A DNA stretch of 64,000 nucleotides from Salvelinus alpinus. Its lineage: Eukaryota > Chordata > Actinopteri > Salmoniformes > Salmonidae. The stretch covers positions 86,973,864-87,037,863 of the forward strand of contig NC_092087.1 of the NCBI RefSeq assembly GCF_045679555.1. The letters run 5' to 3'. The first letter of the stretch is position 1. Every line of letters starts with the position of its first letter. Below the pieces are notes generated by a model, which ran no database searches, was not told where the DNA came from, and saw only the letters and a list, made by a program, of their open reading frames with translations. Shown one piece after another: positions 1 through 11,019 of this stretch. A program made the translations under genes and the position numbers.

Positions 1-1014
1 TATATATATAGCTATATGGCTATATGGGGGAAAAAGGTCCTGTGGAGATGTTCATATTGAAACATGTTTTTTTAATGTTACTAGATTGTTTGATTATATT
101 AGTACATATTTTTATCAGGGGACCCCACATGGGCCCCGACTCCAAGTTTGGGAACAACTATAAAACATATCTCTGCTTGCTTCCTCTCTCTCTCTGTCTC
201 CTCTACTTCTACCTGCATTGCAGCCTGCCTCAGCCTCTTCACTGAGTGCCACATCACTGTGTCTCAGTAGCCTACTCTCTGTAAAGGACTTAGTAGCATA
301 TGGTTTGCTCCTGCTGAGGTAGGCTCCGTTTAACATTAGCTTCTTACTTCATCCTTCTAGCTGGCTAAGTAATATTAACCAGACCCCTTCAATGTTACTG
401 CAATATAAGTGTCTGCCGGCAGCTATCCTCCAACCTGACTGACTGACATACAGAATGTATCTATAAGAGACTATTTACCAGTTGTGCACTCATTCTCTGA
501 GAGTGATTTGTTGTTTGGGGGATGTCTGTAGACACGGCAGGAGTCGCGGGACAGTTTAAAAACGTACCTTTTGTCCGGCATCTCGCAAACATACTGTCAG
601 CAGAGCAACCTGTGAGCTGGGGTATTTAGTTTCATGTCGCCCTCGGCCTGTGCCGCAAGAAGGGGAATTAGATACTAATGGGGAATGTGCTGCAAAAAGC
701 AAATCAGGGAGGCAGATCCAGGGGAAGCAGGCAAACATAACGAACAAACCACAGTTAATGATTCCACTTGTTCACAAAGAGGCAGGAGCGATTAGTCAGA
801 TCAAGAATATAAGATTTGATCAACGCTGGGAGCAATATTTAGATGTTGATGCGTAATTCATTTTCTTTATTGTGTTCAGTATTTGTATTAGACTAAAATT
901 AATATTATTTTCAAATTAGAAATAAGTGAACGAGGTCCGAACGTCGGTGTCCTCATATGTAGTTAGGGCCATGTGCTCATTGGAGGATTAGACAATGATG
1001 ATGTCATCAGTAAT
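1..1014. other. No gene recognised
   Basis: Non-coding stretch beginning with a short (TA)n run. The small reading frames, such as 650-856, show no recognisable domain, splice context or codon pattern. The last part, near 990-1014, may hold worn remnants of the receptor pseudogene that follows. Confidence 0.5.
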
Positions 1015-1785
1015 GCATATTCTGCATTAAGGTCATTCATGCCTCAACACCAGAAACAGGACAAGGATGTGCAATAAGCTGCTGTGAAATTTAACCTCTC
1101 ACTGATGCCACCCGATGACCATATTCTGGAATAAGGTCATTCATGTGCTGCTGCTTATTGTAAGAGATGTAATCAATATGCAAATCAGTTTACCCCTAGT
1201 GACCACTAGTGATGTCATTTCCTTAATCTACCAACCCAACTATGGACATCTCAAGACAATTACTATGACCTAGTAGAAAGAGGAGGAAGGGAAGCGCTAC
1301 TAAGTTACACAACAGTACATTTTGGTAGACAGAAGGTGCTCTTTGGTAAAAGGGGTGAATTGGTCATCAAAAATAAAGAAGGACCAAGGCACTCTTCATA
1401 TAATTAATTAAAATGCCTTCATTTGTATGGCATGTTCAATAGAAACCCTGACGAAGGCCATGCAGCCGAAACATGTCGTTTTAAAAAAAACGTTGTTTCT
1501 ATTGAACATGCCATACAATTAAAGACATTTTAATTAATTATATGAAGAGTGCCTTGGTCCTTCTTTCTTTTTTAATTACTATGACCTGTCTAAATGTGAG
1601 AGTGATGTGATGATGGTTTTTATGAGCTGTTCTCTCTGCGTTCCAAATGGTACACAGGTTTTGGGACGCAGGTTTTGTTTCATTTCTGTTTCTCTCTCTT
1701 CAGACCCGCAGCAGCACAAGCAGCTGAAGAGGACCCCTCTGTGCTCTACAGTACAGTCAACAAACCCAAAACCAAGAAGACCTGA
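1015..1785 (+). pseudogene. Relic 3' end of a Siglec/CD22-like receptor gene
   Basis: Two exons match the tail exons of the intact receptor at 39692-39926 and 40277-40335. The first (about 1041-1133) corresponds to the DVQYAAL ITIM region, but the tyrosine codon is a TAA stop at 1075-1077. The second (acceptor ending 1711, exon 1712-1785) still reads AAQAAEEDPSVLYSTVNKP. Its stop codon is lost, so it would run six residues into the adjoining minisatellite before a TGA at 1783-1785. A second copy of the 3' exon border (1015-1040, like 39929-39956) sits directly upstream, which points to unequal exchange inside the exon. No Ig, transmembrane or leader exons are seen upstream. The intron is broken by an insertion at 1272-1573. 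Confidence 0.85.
1272..1573. mobile_element. 302-bp insertion with 14-bp target duplication and hairpin arms
   Basis: AATTACTATGACCT occurs at 1258-1271 and again at 1574-1587, bracketing the insert. The intact paralogue (about 40063-40076) has this sequence once, uninterrupted, so it shows the empty site. Inside, arms at about 1376-1447 and 1496-1565 are inverted copies of each other around a core containing CTGACGAAGG. The right end is T-rich. The long target duplication suggests LINE-type retroposition rather than a cut-and-paste transposon. The family is not recognised. Confidence 0.75.
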
Positions 1786-2248
1786 ACATTACAAACCCTG
1801 AACCAAGAATACCTGAACACAACAAACCCAGAACCAAGAAGACCTGAACACAACAAACCCAGAACCAAGAATACCTGAACACAACAAACCCAGAACCAAG
1901 AAGACCTGAACACAACAAACCAGAACCAAGAAGACCTGAACACAACAAACCGAGAACCAAGAAGACCTGAACACAACAAACCCAGAACCAAGAAGACCTG
2001 AACACAACAAACCAGAACCAAGAAGACCTGAACACAACAAACCGAGAACCAAGAAGACCTGAACACAACAAACCCAGAACCAAGAAGACCTGAACACAAC
2101 AAACCAGAACCAAGAAGACCTGAACACAACAAACCGAGAACCAAGAAGACCTGAACACAACAAACCAAGAACCAAGAAGACCTGAACACAACAAACCATA
2201 ACCAAGAAGACCTGAACACAACAAACCCAGAACCAAGAAGACCTGAAC
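1786..2248 (+). repeat. 31-bp minisatellite, about 15 copies
   Basis: Tandem units of 29-31 bp with the core ACCAAGAAGACCTGAACAC. The array starts inside the last codons of the receptor pseudogene and matches a shorter array after the stop codon of the intact gene (40327-40497). Long - strand frames across it are a by-product of the repeat. Confidence 0.95.
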
Positions 2249-2261
2249 ATGCCAGGTTTGA

Positions 2262-2475
2262 CAAAAACCTTGTATATCTGGAACCTTATATTTTACTAAG
2301 TGACATAAGGCCTGAGGGGGTGTGAAATATTGGCTATTATAAACCGGGTGGTTCGAGCCCTGAATGCTGACTTGCTGAAAGGCATGGTATATCAGACCGT
2401 ATACCATGGGTATGACAGAAAATGATTATGTACTCGTCTAATTACATTGGTCACCAGTTTATAGTAGCAGTAACG
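2262..2475 (+). mobile_element. Salmonid interspersed repeat, partial
   Basis: Contains GGCCTGAGGGGGTGTG and a region ending near GTTTATAGTAGCAGTAACG. The first part matches the palindromic element at 23985-24100. This is typical salmonid dispersed repeat material; the exact family name is uncertain. Confidence 0.55.
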
Positions 2476-3100
2476 TTTTTGTGCGTCATACACGTGGTAT
2501 TTTGTCTGATATACAGTACAGACTTCTGAAATGCTGTTTCAGCCAGTCAGCTTCCAGGAACCAAACTACCCAGTTTATAATAGTATGTAATAATATATGC
2601 CATATATATATATATAATATACTCCATAAACCTCATATACGCCATCTGGCAGGTACTTTTAACCAAAGTCATTCACTCAGTCATTACAGTCATGGGTGCA
2701 TAAATCCTTCATATGGGAAGTCCCAGCAGGAATAGAACCCGTGAGTCATGCTGTACAAACTGAGTCACACAGGACTGCTGTATTCACACTTAGAGTAGGA
2801 GCGCTGATCTAGGGTCAGTTTTGCCTTTTAATCTATGATGAATAAGAAATGAACTTTGACATTTGAATTGTTTTAGTTTAGTTGTTTTTAAGTAAAACAT
2901 TTAAAAATATATATATTTCTGATTACAATAACTTTTGACAAAAAATTTATGAAGTAGCCAACCTCAAGGTCCAGTTATATTTTATAAGGCTATTTATTTT
3001 TTTATGTTATGTTTCTGAAACAATCATCAAACTTGTGAGACTGTATATGAAGGTCTAACAATAGTTATTGTGTTTCTATTGTATTGTATTACTTGATATT
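2476..3100. other. No gene recognised
   Basis: AT-rich DNA with a short (TA)n run near 2604-2617. It lies between the minisatellite and the old 3'UTR. Nothing coding is supported. Confidence 0.5.
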
Positions 3101-3560
3101 CTACTATTAGATGATACACATAGTAGAAGGTTGATGGATTTTTTTATAAAACTTTTTAATTGTTTTATGACAAAGTTATAACATGATTTTGCTTCAATGT
3201 CCAGGAAAGAGTTCTGCTTGATGAAATGTTTCTTATCGCTGAATAAATCTTCTTTGTAAAGCTCCCAGATGCTACTGTTCTACATGAAGGTCTTACTTCC
3301 ACTAGCAGCCAAAACTTGTGGGACTTTTGCCTCAACGTCCAGGAAAGAGTTCTGCTTGATGCAACGTTTCTTAATGCTTTTATCAAATCTTTTTTTGTAA
3401 ACTGTGTTGTGACATTTTTGAAATAAACTTTTAAGAATAAACTTAATTGCCATTGTTTTCATCTTGTTATAACAGTTTCTTCAGTGGAGAGAAACTGGAA
3501 ATCTTTCAACATCTCACCTCTTGTACTGTACAGTACAGACAGTAACTACAAATAATACAT
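3100..3560 (+). other. Old receptor 3'UTR and polyadenylation region
   Basis: Matches 41640-41860 downstream of the intact receptor, including the stretch CAGGAAAGAGTTCTGCTTGA, which occurs twice here (3203 and 3342 areas). AATAAA lies at 3422-3427, with a second just after. This is probably the 3' end of the dead receptor copy's last exon. Confidence 0.6.
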
Positions 3561-3818
3561 TTACATTGGTTTGGAGAGCAATAGTGGTTTATTCATCATC
3601 ATCATCATCATGTCTGTACAAAACATACACACTTTCAGAAGGAGCAATGTCCAGCACCTACAGTACACACAACCAGTTACATTAAATATTATTCATTGTC
3701 ATTTTAAAACAGACAGACACAATATGACATAACATGGATGTTTGGAGTGTGGATGATAATTCAGTCAGCGATAGCATTCCATTCCAGAACACTGAGAGAT
3801 GGAACATTCTGGAATGTC

Positions 3819-4274
3819 TGTCACGTTCCTGACCTTATTTCCTTTATTTTGTCTTTGTTTAGTATGGTCAGGACGTGAGCTGGGTGGGCGTTCTATGTTA
3901 TGTGTTTCTATGTTGGGTTCTTTTCAATTAGCCTGATATGGTTCTCAATCAGGGGCAGGTGTTTTACGTTTCCTCTGATTGAGAACCATATTAAGGTAGG
4001 CTGTTCACACTGTTTGTTTGTGGGTGAATGTTCCTGTGTTAGTGTTTCTGCCACACGGGACTGTGTCGTTTGTGAGTTTGTTCCTGTTCGTGCGTTCTTC
4101 GTTGTCTGTAAGTTCTCATGTTCAGGTCTGTTTACGTCGTTTATTGTTTTGTAGTTTGTTAAGAGTTTTTTTCGTGTTCGTCTTTCTTTAAATAAATCAT
4201 TATGTCTTCATACCTCTCTGCATATTGGTCAGATCCTTGCTCCCCCTCAGACGAGGAGGAGAACGAACGTTACA
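3819..4274 (+). mobile_element. Solo LTR (TGTCACG family) with 5-bp target duplication
   Basis: Starts TGTCACG and ends GTTACA, flanked by ATGTC at 3814-3818 and 4275-4279. The paralogous flank near 42680-42700 lacks it and shows the empty site. An AATAAA-type signal lies near 4190. The 5-bp duplication supports LTR retrotransposon integration followed by LTR-LTR recombination. Confidence 0.85.
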
Positions 4275-4279
4275 ATGTC

Positions 4280-4904
4280 GATGATTGATAATAATACATC
4301 TCACAGTTAACAAGTTCAGACCAGGCAGTGAGATATTGCCTGATATAAGAATAACAGTCCACCATTTTGTCCAACAAGTAGTTAGAGAATACATTACATC
4401 ATTGTTAAGTGAGAATGTGATGTCATATAGAATGAGTGCTATGGTCTCCAACATGGCGTGGCTCTTGACCCCCTAACTGTTGATCGACCTTCCCAGGTAG
4501 ATTCTATCTCTTTGGGGACAGAGAGGGCCTAGGAGTGGAGGGGAGAGTGGAGATCCCATGGAGAGATACCTTTTACGCCCCTGACAGCACCACTGAGTGT
4601 TTTGGGATAGAGCTTGGGGCAGGGGCAGTGGGGGTAAATATGTGTGTCCCTTCTGTTAGGCCACACCCACAGGAAGTGTCACTAAATGACAGTGTCGAAC
4701 AGATGCACGGACTGCATGATGTTCTAATCCTGGACCGGAGGCAGTAAGGGACAAAAAGCACAAAGGGTAAGAAGCAGATGGAGAGAAGGTTTAATAGAAT
4801 AACAGAAACAGGTCCTTAAAAGTAACTGTCCAATGAAAATCTCACTTTTAAAACCTGATATTAAAGTACATATTGTACACTATTATGTATGTATACACAC
4901 ATTA
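4280..4904. other. 3' flank paralogous to 42690-43300
   Basis: Similar base for base over long stretches to the flank of the intact receptor. No conserved reading frame is evident in either copy. Confidence 0.7.
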
Positions 4905-5258
4905 AAATATCCTGTTATCCATATATAGTCTAATGTAGCATGTTATCCATATATCGTTTCATGTAGCCAGTTATCCATATATAGTCTAATGTAGCCTGTT
5001 ATCCATATATAGTCTAATGTAGCCTGTTATCCATATGTAGTCTAATGTAGCCTGTTATCCATATATAGTCTAATGTAGCCTGTTATCCATATATAGTCTA
5101 ATGTAGCCTGTTATCCATATATAGTCTAATGTAGCCTGTTATCCATATATAGTCTAATGTAGCCTGTTGTCCATATATAGTCTAGTGTAGCCTGTTATCC
5201 ATATATAGTCTAATGTAGCCTGTTGTCCATATATAGTCTAATGTAGCCTGTTATCTAT
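4905..5258 (+). repeat. 28-bp minisatellite, about 12 copies
   Basis: Unit TAGTCTAATGTAGCCTGTTA plus TCCATATA. The same repeat follows the intact gene in the same orientation (43310-43915) and precedes leader modules in the opposite orientation (11020, 49019 and 53941). Confidence 0.95.
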
Positions 5259-5261
5259 GTA

Positions 5262-5440
5262 CAGTCAAAAAAATGTTTTACTTTTACCCCCCAATTTCAT
5301 GCTTTCCAAATGGTAGTTACAGTCTTGTCTCATCGCTGCAATTCCCTTGCGGACTTGGGAGAGGCGAAGGATCTCTTGTGGCACAGCTAGTAACTGTGAT
5401 GCAGTGCCTTAGATCACTGCGCCACTCGGGAGACCTGGAC
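5262..5440 (-). mobile_element. tRNA-derived SINE, internally deleted
   Basis: On the - strand it starts CTCCCGAGTGGCGCAGTGAT, a tRNA-like head, and matches the fuller copy at 43917-44330. The middle, including the B-box region, is missing here, so the element is dead. Confidence 0.7.
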
Positions 5441-5903
5441 CAAGTTGCTCCTGATGTGTTTAATGATGATTTACTTTGTATTGCTGTCAGACATTATTCC
5501 ACATTTTATATTACGTAATACCGTATTGTTCAGTGTCATGATATTGCTTGTTTTATTATTTAAAAAATCATTATTACATATTTAGATACATTAAAGATTT
5601 TTACATTTGCAGTTTTTACAGTGTGGCTCAGTGTCAATACAGGATATACATCATATCAGCATCATGTTGTAAATAATACAACAAATTGACAATAAAGACA
5701 ATAAATACATTCATGAATTATTAATACATTGATTCATGACTATTTCCAATTTGATGTTGTTTATTGTATTTCTGCCTATTGGACACATGACGGCGCCATT
5801 GAACCATGTAGCCAATGGGTGGCTAGGCTGTAGGCTAGTCAGACCTACTACATTACTGTCAGGAGATAAACTGTCATAGATCAACACCAAGCACTGTTCA
5901 TCA

Positions 5904-5941
<38 letters not shown>

Positions 5942-6090
5942 GCAGTGTTAAATGAGGTGTCATTTCAGGTGTCGAGTTCAGACCCTGTGAAGAGGAAGAG
6001 AGTCTCACTAACAGGTGACTTTAACACAATTGTCTCAGAATGATTATATCTATTCACTGAAATGACCCCAGTTTAACACTGTATGTGTGT
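5441..6090. other. Receptor 3' flank with (CA)n at about 5905-5938
   Basis: Continues the similarity to 44331-44840. Its inverted copies flank the - strand receptor at 57270-57640 and 58072-58200. No gene is seen. Confidence 0.7.
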
Positions 6091-6102
6091 GTTCTCCTCC
6101 AG

Positions 6103-6206
6103 AGAAGGGTATTCAGCTGTTTAAGCAGCCAGTACTCTCAGGCTGTGGACATGTTCTCTGAGGCTCTCCACTGTAACCCCAAAGATCACAGATACACAAC
6201 ACCTTA
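6103..6206 (+). pseudogene. Orphan TPR-repeat exon relic
   Basis: After a plausible acceptor (CTCCTCCAG) the frame reads SSQYSQAVDMFSEALHCNPKDHRY and then stops at TAA. The pattern of small and aromatic residues is that of a tetratricopeptide helix pair and resembles TTC-family proteins. No neighbouring exons are found, so it looks like a stray gene fragment. The family is inferred from the motif only. Confidence 0.45.
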
Positions 6207-6282
6207 AAGCTTGACCTCTAACCTATTACCCCAAACACCACAGGTACACAACATAAAATACCACTATACTCCCATAAAACAC

Positions 6283-6381
6283 TCTCTCTCTTTCGCACTC
6301 TGTCACTCTCTCGCTCCCTCTCTTTCCATCTCTCCCCTCTCTCTCTCTTTTCCTTTTCGCTCTCTCTCTTCCTTTTCGCTC

Positions 6382-6416
<35 letters not shown>

Positions 6417-6448
6417 GTGTCTCTCTCTCTCTGTCTATCTCGCTCTAC
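6283..6448 (+). repeat. CT-rich low-complexity tract
   Basis: Almost only C and T in the pattern (TCTC)n, giving a long S/L-rich frame that has no gene support. Confidence 0.9.
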
Positions 6449-6473
6449 AGGTGTTTGGAGAACTACTCCTCTG

Positions 6474-6591
6474 ACTTATCAGATGACTTATCAGTCATCC
6501 GCCACCGCGGACAGATGCCCACCCAGACCCTCCCCTATAGGTTCAAGTTTTGCGTCCGGAGTCCGCACCTTGGGGGAGGGGGGGGGGTTAC
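6474..6591 (+). mobile_element. 3' internal end of an LTR element with polypurine tract
   Basis: A short coding-like stretch ends in a G-rich polypurine tract (about 6571-6588) directly in front of an LTR. This is the usual order at the 3' end of gypsy-type elements. The rest of the internal region is missing. Confidence 0.6.
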
Positions 6592-6980
6592 TCTCACGTT
6601 CTGACCATAGTTCTTTTGTATTTTCTTTGTTTTAGTGTGGTCAGGGCGTGAGTTGGGTGGGTATGATCTATGTTTTCTGTTTCTATGTGGGGTTTCTCAT
6701 TTGGCCTGATATGGTTCTCAATCAGAGGCAGGTGTTAGTCATTGTCTCTGATTGGGAACCATATTTAGGTAGCCTGTGTTCTATTGTGTTTTGTGGGTGG
6801 TTGTCTTCAGTCTTTGTGTGTCTGCACCAGATAGAACTGTTTCGTTTTTCACGTTTGTTGTTTTTCACGTTTGTTGTTTTTGTATTTGTAGTGTTCAGTT
6901 TTAGATTTATTAAAATAAGATGAACACTAACCACGCTGCACTTTGGTCCTCTCCTTCTTCCACCGAAGAAAATCGTTACA
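6592..6980 (+). mobile_element. 3' LTR of the TGTCACG family
   Basis: Starts TCTCACG, a change from TGTCACG, and ends CGTTACA. It shares the internal landmarks of the family: a GTCAGGGCGTGAG block, a GATTGGGAACCATATTTA block and a late CACGCTGCACTTTGGTCC block. Confidence 0.75.
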
Positions 6981-7477
6981 GTCACTGAGATCTTCAGTAA
7001 GGCCATTCTACTGCCAATGTTTGTTTATGGAGATTGCTCAATTTTATACATCTGTCAGCAACGGGTGTGTTATAGACTATTCCACTAATCTGAAGGGATG
7101 TTCACATACTTTTGAATATATATTGTCCTGAGCTTTGTTATATATCCTAGATAGAGGACAGTCACTACAAAACCTTAGTTCTTAATATACATGTTTTCAC
7201 TGTCTTTCTTTGCCATTTATGAAAGTGTTATTCAATGTGTTTATATGGGCTATAGCAGTAAAGGACAAAATCAATATTTTATCAAATCATTTTTAAGTAT
7301 TACACTTTTTTACCTAAAGGGGTACTATAATTCAAAATCAAATATCTAAATGATCCATGGTACGACCACCTTAAAACAATTCCATATGTCAGCTAGTAGA
7401 ACCCCCCAAACGGCTCAGACTTTTAGAGGTTCAGAAACCCAGTGTCAGAGGGAGCAATGTCCAGCACCTAAACACAC

Positions 7478-7580
7478 AAATCAAATCAAATTGTATTTGT
7501 CACATGCGCTGAATACAACAGGTGTAGACCATACTGTGAAATGGTTACTGACAAGCCCTTAACTAACAATGCAGTTGTTT
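7478..7580 (+). mobile_element. Common salmonid dispersed repeat
   Basis: Contains AAATCAAATCAAATTGTATT and CACATGCGC. A second copy sits at 32897-32996 in the receptor's leader intron. The class is uncertain. Confidence 0.6.
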
Positions 7581-8230
7581 TTATGTAAGAAAATAATAAA
7601 ATAAAAATATTATAAAATTGCTACAAAAAAAAGATCACACAATAAAATAACAATATCGAAGCAGTAATAACCAATTACATGAAAGATTATTCATTGTCAT
7701 TTAAAAAAACACGCATCATGCAGACACAATGGGACACAATAATCCCAGACAGACAGACAGACTTAGTTATATGCATGTCAGGGTTCACTTTGGGTCCGTT
7801 GTTCTGAAGATCAGTGAGCTGAACACATCTCTTTCACACAAGAACACACTGGAAACTCAGAGCAGCTTGCCTTGGCCTTGGCATAATGACAGCTCACTGT
7901 TGTCTGTTGTTTCTAGTTAGCTAATGTTGATAGCTAAATGTTAGCTTACTAGTTAGCTCACAAGCTAAGTATGGGGTCTTGCTATAATTCAGTGGCAGCG
8001 CATCGTATTGTTCACAATCCAGTCCATTCAGAGTAGCTGTGTGATTCACAAAATTGCTTGCTTATCGCTGAATAACAGCAGCTTCATGTAGCTAACACGC
8101 TAGCTGAGCTCACTAGTTCACTCAATTCAAACGTCAGTTCAACATAAATCTGAATAACAGTATTTTTACGTGCATGCCTGGTTTATTCTATATACATTTT
8201 TGACATTTTCTTCCTTCTATTTTGTATATT
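7581..8230. other. No gene recognised
   Basis: Spacer between LTR debris and the first leader module, with a short (GACA)n run near 7750. No supported frame. Confidence 0.5.
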
Positions 8231-8234
8231 TTCA

Positions 8235-8692
8235 TCGGACTAATAGGGACATATGAATCCTGGAAGCTGCAGTAATGTTGAGATGTCAGTAGGGAGAGCT
8301 CTAGTCTAGAACACTGGTACCAAAGATTCTCCCATTCTTCATTGGTTCTGGAACCTTCAGTACCAGCTGATGAAGAGTGACGGGAATCGGTCACATTTTG
8401 CCTCTTGTAAAACATGTGGGCCCACTACTCAAATAAAGAAATGGAACTTCACTATTCTGACTTCAGACCATTTTCTATTTAGATACAGTAACATCCCTTA
8501 TGTGAAATGCTCTTCCTGCATGTTAACGGCCTGACTAGGCTACTTTTAAAATGTGTCAACCACAGAACTCACACTTAGGCTATGCCTGCTTCTACTAATA
8601 CTTACAGTAGACTACTTCTTGTTTCCACGCAGTGACAGTACGTTGACTCACTGTACAAGACCTCTCCCCTTCACTTCACTCTGTAAGTACAC
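8235..8692 (+). promoter_or_regulatory. Leader module A: promoter and non-coding first exon copy
   Basis: Paralogous to the sequence in front of the intact receptor (32240-32721). It has the core TTGAGATGTCAGTAGGGAGA, the stretch GTGTCAACCACAGAACTCAC, and an exon ending CTCT at 8692 before the donor GTAAGTAC. No receptor coding exon follows within reach, so this looks like an orphan promoter and leader exon. Confidence 0.65.
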
Positions 8693-9340
8693 TTGACGAT
8701 ATCCTGGAATATAGTTTTAGTTTTAAAGTTTTTAGCCATACATCACATGACTTACTGTATCTTTGTACTTGTTGGTTCATTTTGAAATGTGTTTTGGTTG
8801 TTACATCAGGGCCTGTTTTCATAAAGTGTCTCAGACCGTATAATTATGATCTAAAAGGCTAAACTGATCCCAGATCAGCTCTCCTACTCTGATATACTTC
8901 GTGAATACTGACCCTTGACTGTGGTTTCATGTGTTTAGTTTTGTTCAGTTTATTCATTTACATGTTTAAAACATGATCAGTAGAGTTTGCCAGTAATACC
9001 CAGATCTCCATTCAATAGGGTCATGTTCACTGTCAAAGTATAACAGGGTCAAGTATAACTGTGTGTGTGTGTGTGTGTCTGTTTGTGTGTGTGAGGGTAA
9101 ATTTATTTTTACATGTTAATCTGATTATTAGATATACAGTCACGACCAAAATTATTGGCACCCTTGACAAATACTGAGCTATATTGCGTTCTACAAAAGA
9201 CAGGATGTACGTTGTACATGTGGTTTCACATGTAAGACTTGTGCTAGCTATTTTAAGAGCTCTGAGTGCAATAGATTGTTGTGGAGACATTTTGAAAATG
9301 GTCCTAAAGAAAGAGTGAGAGAGATTGAGTGGATGCTTCG
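8693..9340. other. Leader-intron copy with (GT)n at about 9060-9092
   Basis: Matches the intron after the other leader exons, with TTGGTTGTTACATCAGGGCC. It also has a 9140-9190 block shared with 51850-51900 (TTGGCACCCTTGACAAATAC). Confidence 0.65.
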
Positions 9341-9344
9341 AAAG

Positions 9345-10240
9345 AGCTTAGGAGAGGTATTAACATGAGACACGGTGATGGTGGGATGCGTTTAGGAGTA
9401 GTATTAACATGAGACAGTGATGGTGGGTTGTGTATAGGAGTAGTGTTAACATGAGACAGTGATGATGGGTTGTGTTTAGGAGTAGTGTTAACATGAGTCA
9501 CAGTGATGGTGGGATGTGTATAGGAGTAGTATTAACATGAGACACAGTGATGGTGGGATGTGTTTAGGAGTAGTATTAACATGAGACAGTGATGGTGGGT
9601 TGTGTATAGGAGTAGTATTAACATGAGACACAGTGATGGTGGGTTGTGTATAGGAGTAGTGTTAACATGAGACAGTGATGGTGGGTTGTGTATAGGAGTA
9701 GTATTAACATGAGACACAGTGATGGTGGGTTGTGTATAGGAGTAGTGTTAACATGAGACAGTGATGGTGGGTTGTGTTTAGGAGTAGTGTTAACATGAGT
9801 CACAGTGATGGTGGGATGTGTATAGGAGTAGTATTAACATGAGACACAGTGATGGTGGGATGTGTTTAGGAGTAGTATTAACATGAGACAGTGATGGTGG
9901 GTTGTGTATAGGAGTAGTATTAACATGAGACACAGTGATGGTGGGTTGTGTATAGGAGTAGTGTTAACATGAGACAGTGATGGTGGGTTGTGTATAGGAG
10001 TAGTATTAACATGAGACACAGTGATGGTGGGTTGTGTATAGGAGTAGTGTTAACATGAGACAGTGATGGTGGGTTGTGTTTAGGAGTAGTATTAACATGA
10101 GACACAGTGATGGTGGGATGTGTTTAGGAGTAGTATTAACATGAGACAGTGATGGTGGGTTGTGTATAGGAGTAGTGTTAACATGAGACAGTGATGGTGG
10201 GTTGTGTTTAGGATTAGTATTAACATGAGACACAGTGAGA
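9345..10240 (+). repeat. 44/42-bp minisatellite, about 20 copies
   Basis: Unit AGGAGTAGTATTAACATGAG followed by ACACAGTGATGGTGGGTTGT and GTTT. Here many units lack one CA, giving an 86-bp dimer period. The same array type occurs at 46805-47515 and 52025-53940. The 61-residue - strand frames across it are repeat artefacts. Confidence 0.95.
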
Positions 10241-11015
10241 AACACTAGACTATACAGAACATGTTCCTCTGTAACTCAGTTGGTAGAACATGGCACCTGC
10301 AAAGTAATACGTTTGGTTACCAGGACCACCCATATGTAAAATATATTGACACAGGACTGTATATTGATTTTTGATTGTTGAGTCGACTAAACTGCATAAT
10401 TTATGGACAGCAGACTACTACAGTAGACTTCACGGTAAATACAGGAGGCTATGGTGATGTTCACTGGATTATCTGTACAGCAGAGGAGGCTGGTGGGCGG
10501 AGATATAGGAGGATGGACTCATTGTAATGGCTGGAATGAATGGAACACTATCCATTAATTTTATTCCTATTACTGTCAAATGAATAAGGACATAATATGA
10601 GGACTAGAGGCTGCAGTAATGTTGAGATGCCAGTAGGTGGAGCTCTAGTCTAGAACACTGAACCTTCAGTACCACTTTGATGCAGCTGATGAGGAGTGAT
10701 GGGAACGGGTCATATTTATCCTCTTTATAAAATGTAGGCCTACTCCTCAAAGGAAGAAATTCAACCCTTTTCTGACATGCTGTTTATCCATGTCAATGTC
10801 TTAACGTCCTGAGTAGGCAACTTTTAAAATGTGTCAATCCCAGATCTCACACGGTTTCTCTGCACTGCCAGTAAGTGTTGTTGGTTTGGATGTTGTTGGT
10901 TTATCATCACCATCCTGTCATCCATAGACCTCTACAGCCTGAACCATATCAGAGTTCTTTATATGGACATTAAACTGCACGTACTTCATTAGCACTTTAT
11001 ATTCACATAATAGTA
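10241..11015 (+). other. Partial leader module copy
   Basis: Between minisatellites, about 10590-10870 repeats the leader-module core (TTGAGATGCCAGTAGGTGGA) and then loses similarity before any splice donor. The rest shows nothing recognisable. Confidence 0.6.
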
Positions 11016-11019
11016 TATG

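Noticed and set aside
1746..2407. Three overlapping - strand frames of 153-216 codons
   Set aside because: Translation of the 31-bp minisatellite on its reverse strand, with no start or splice context.
9304..10245. Series of about 61-codon - strand frames
   Set aside because: Each is the same 44/42-bp repeat read through.
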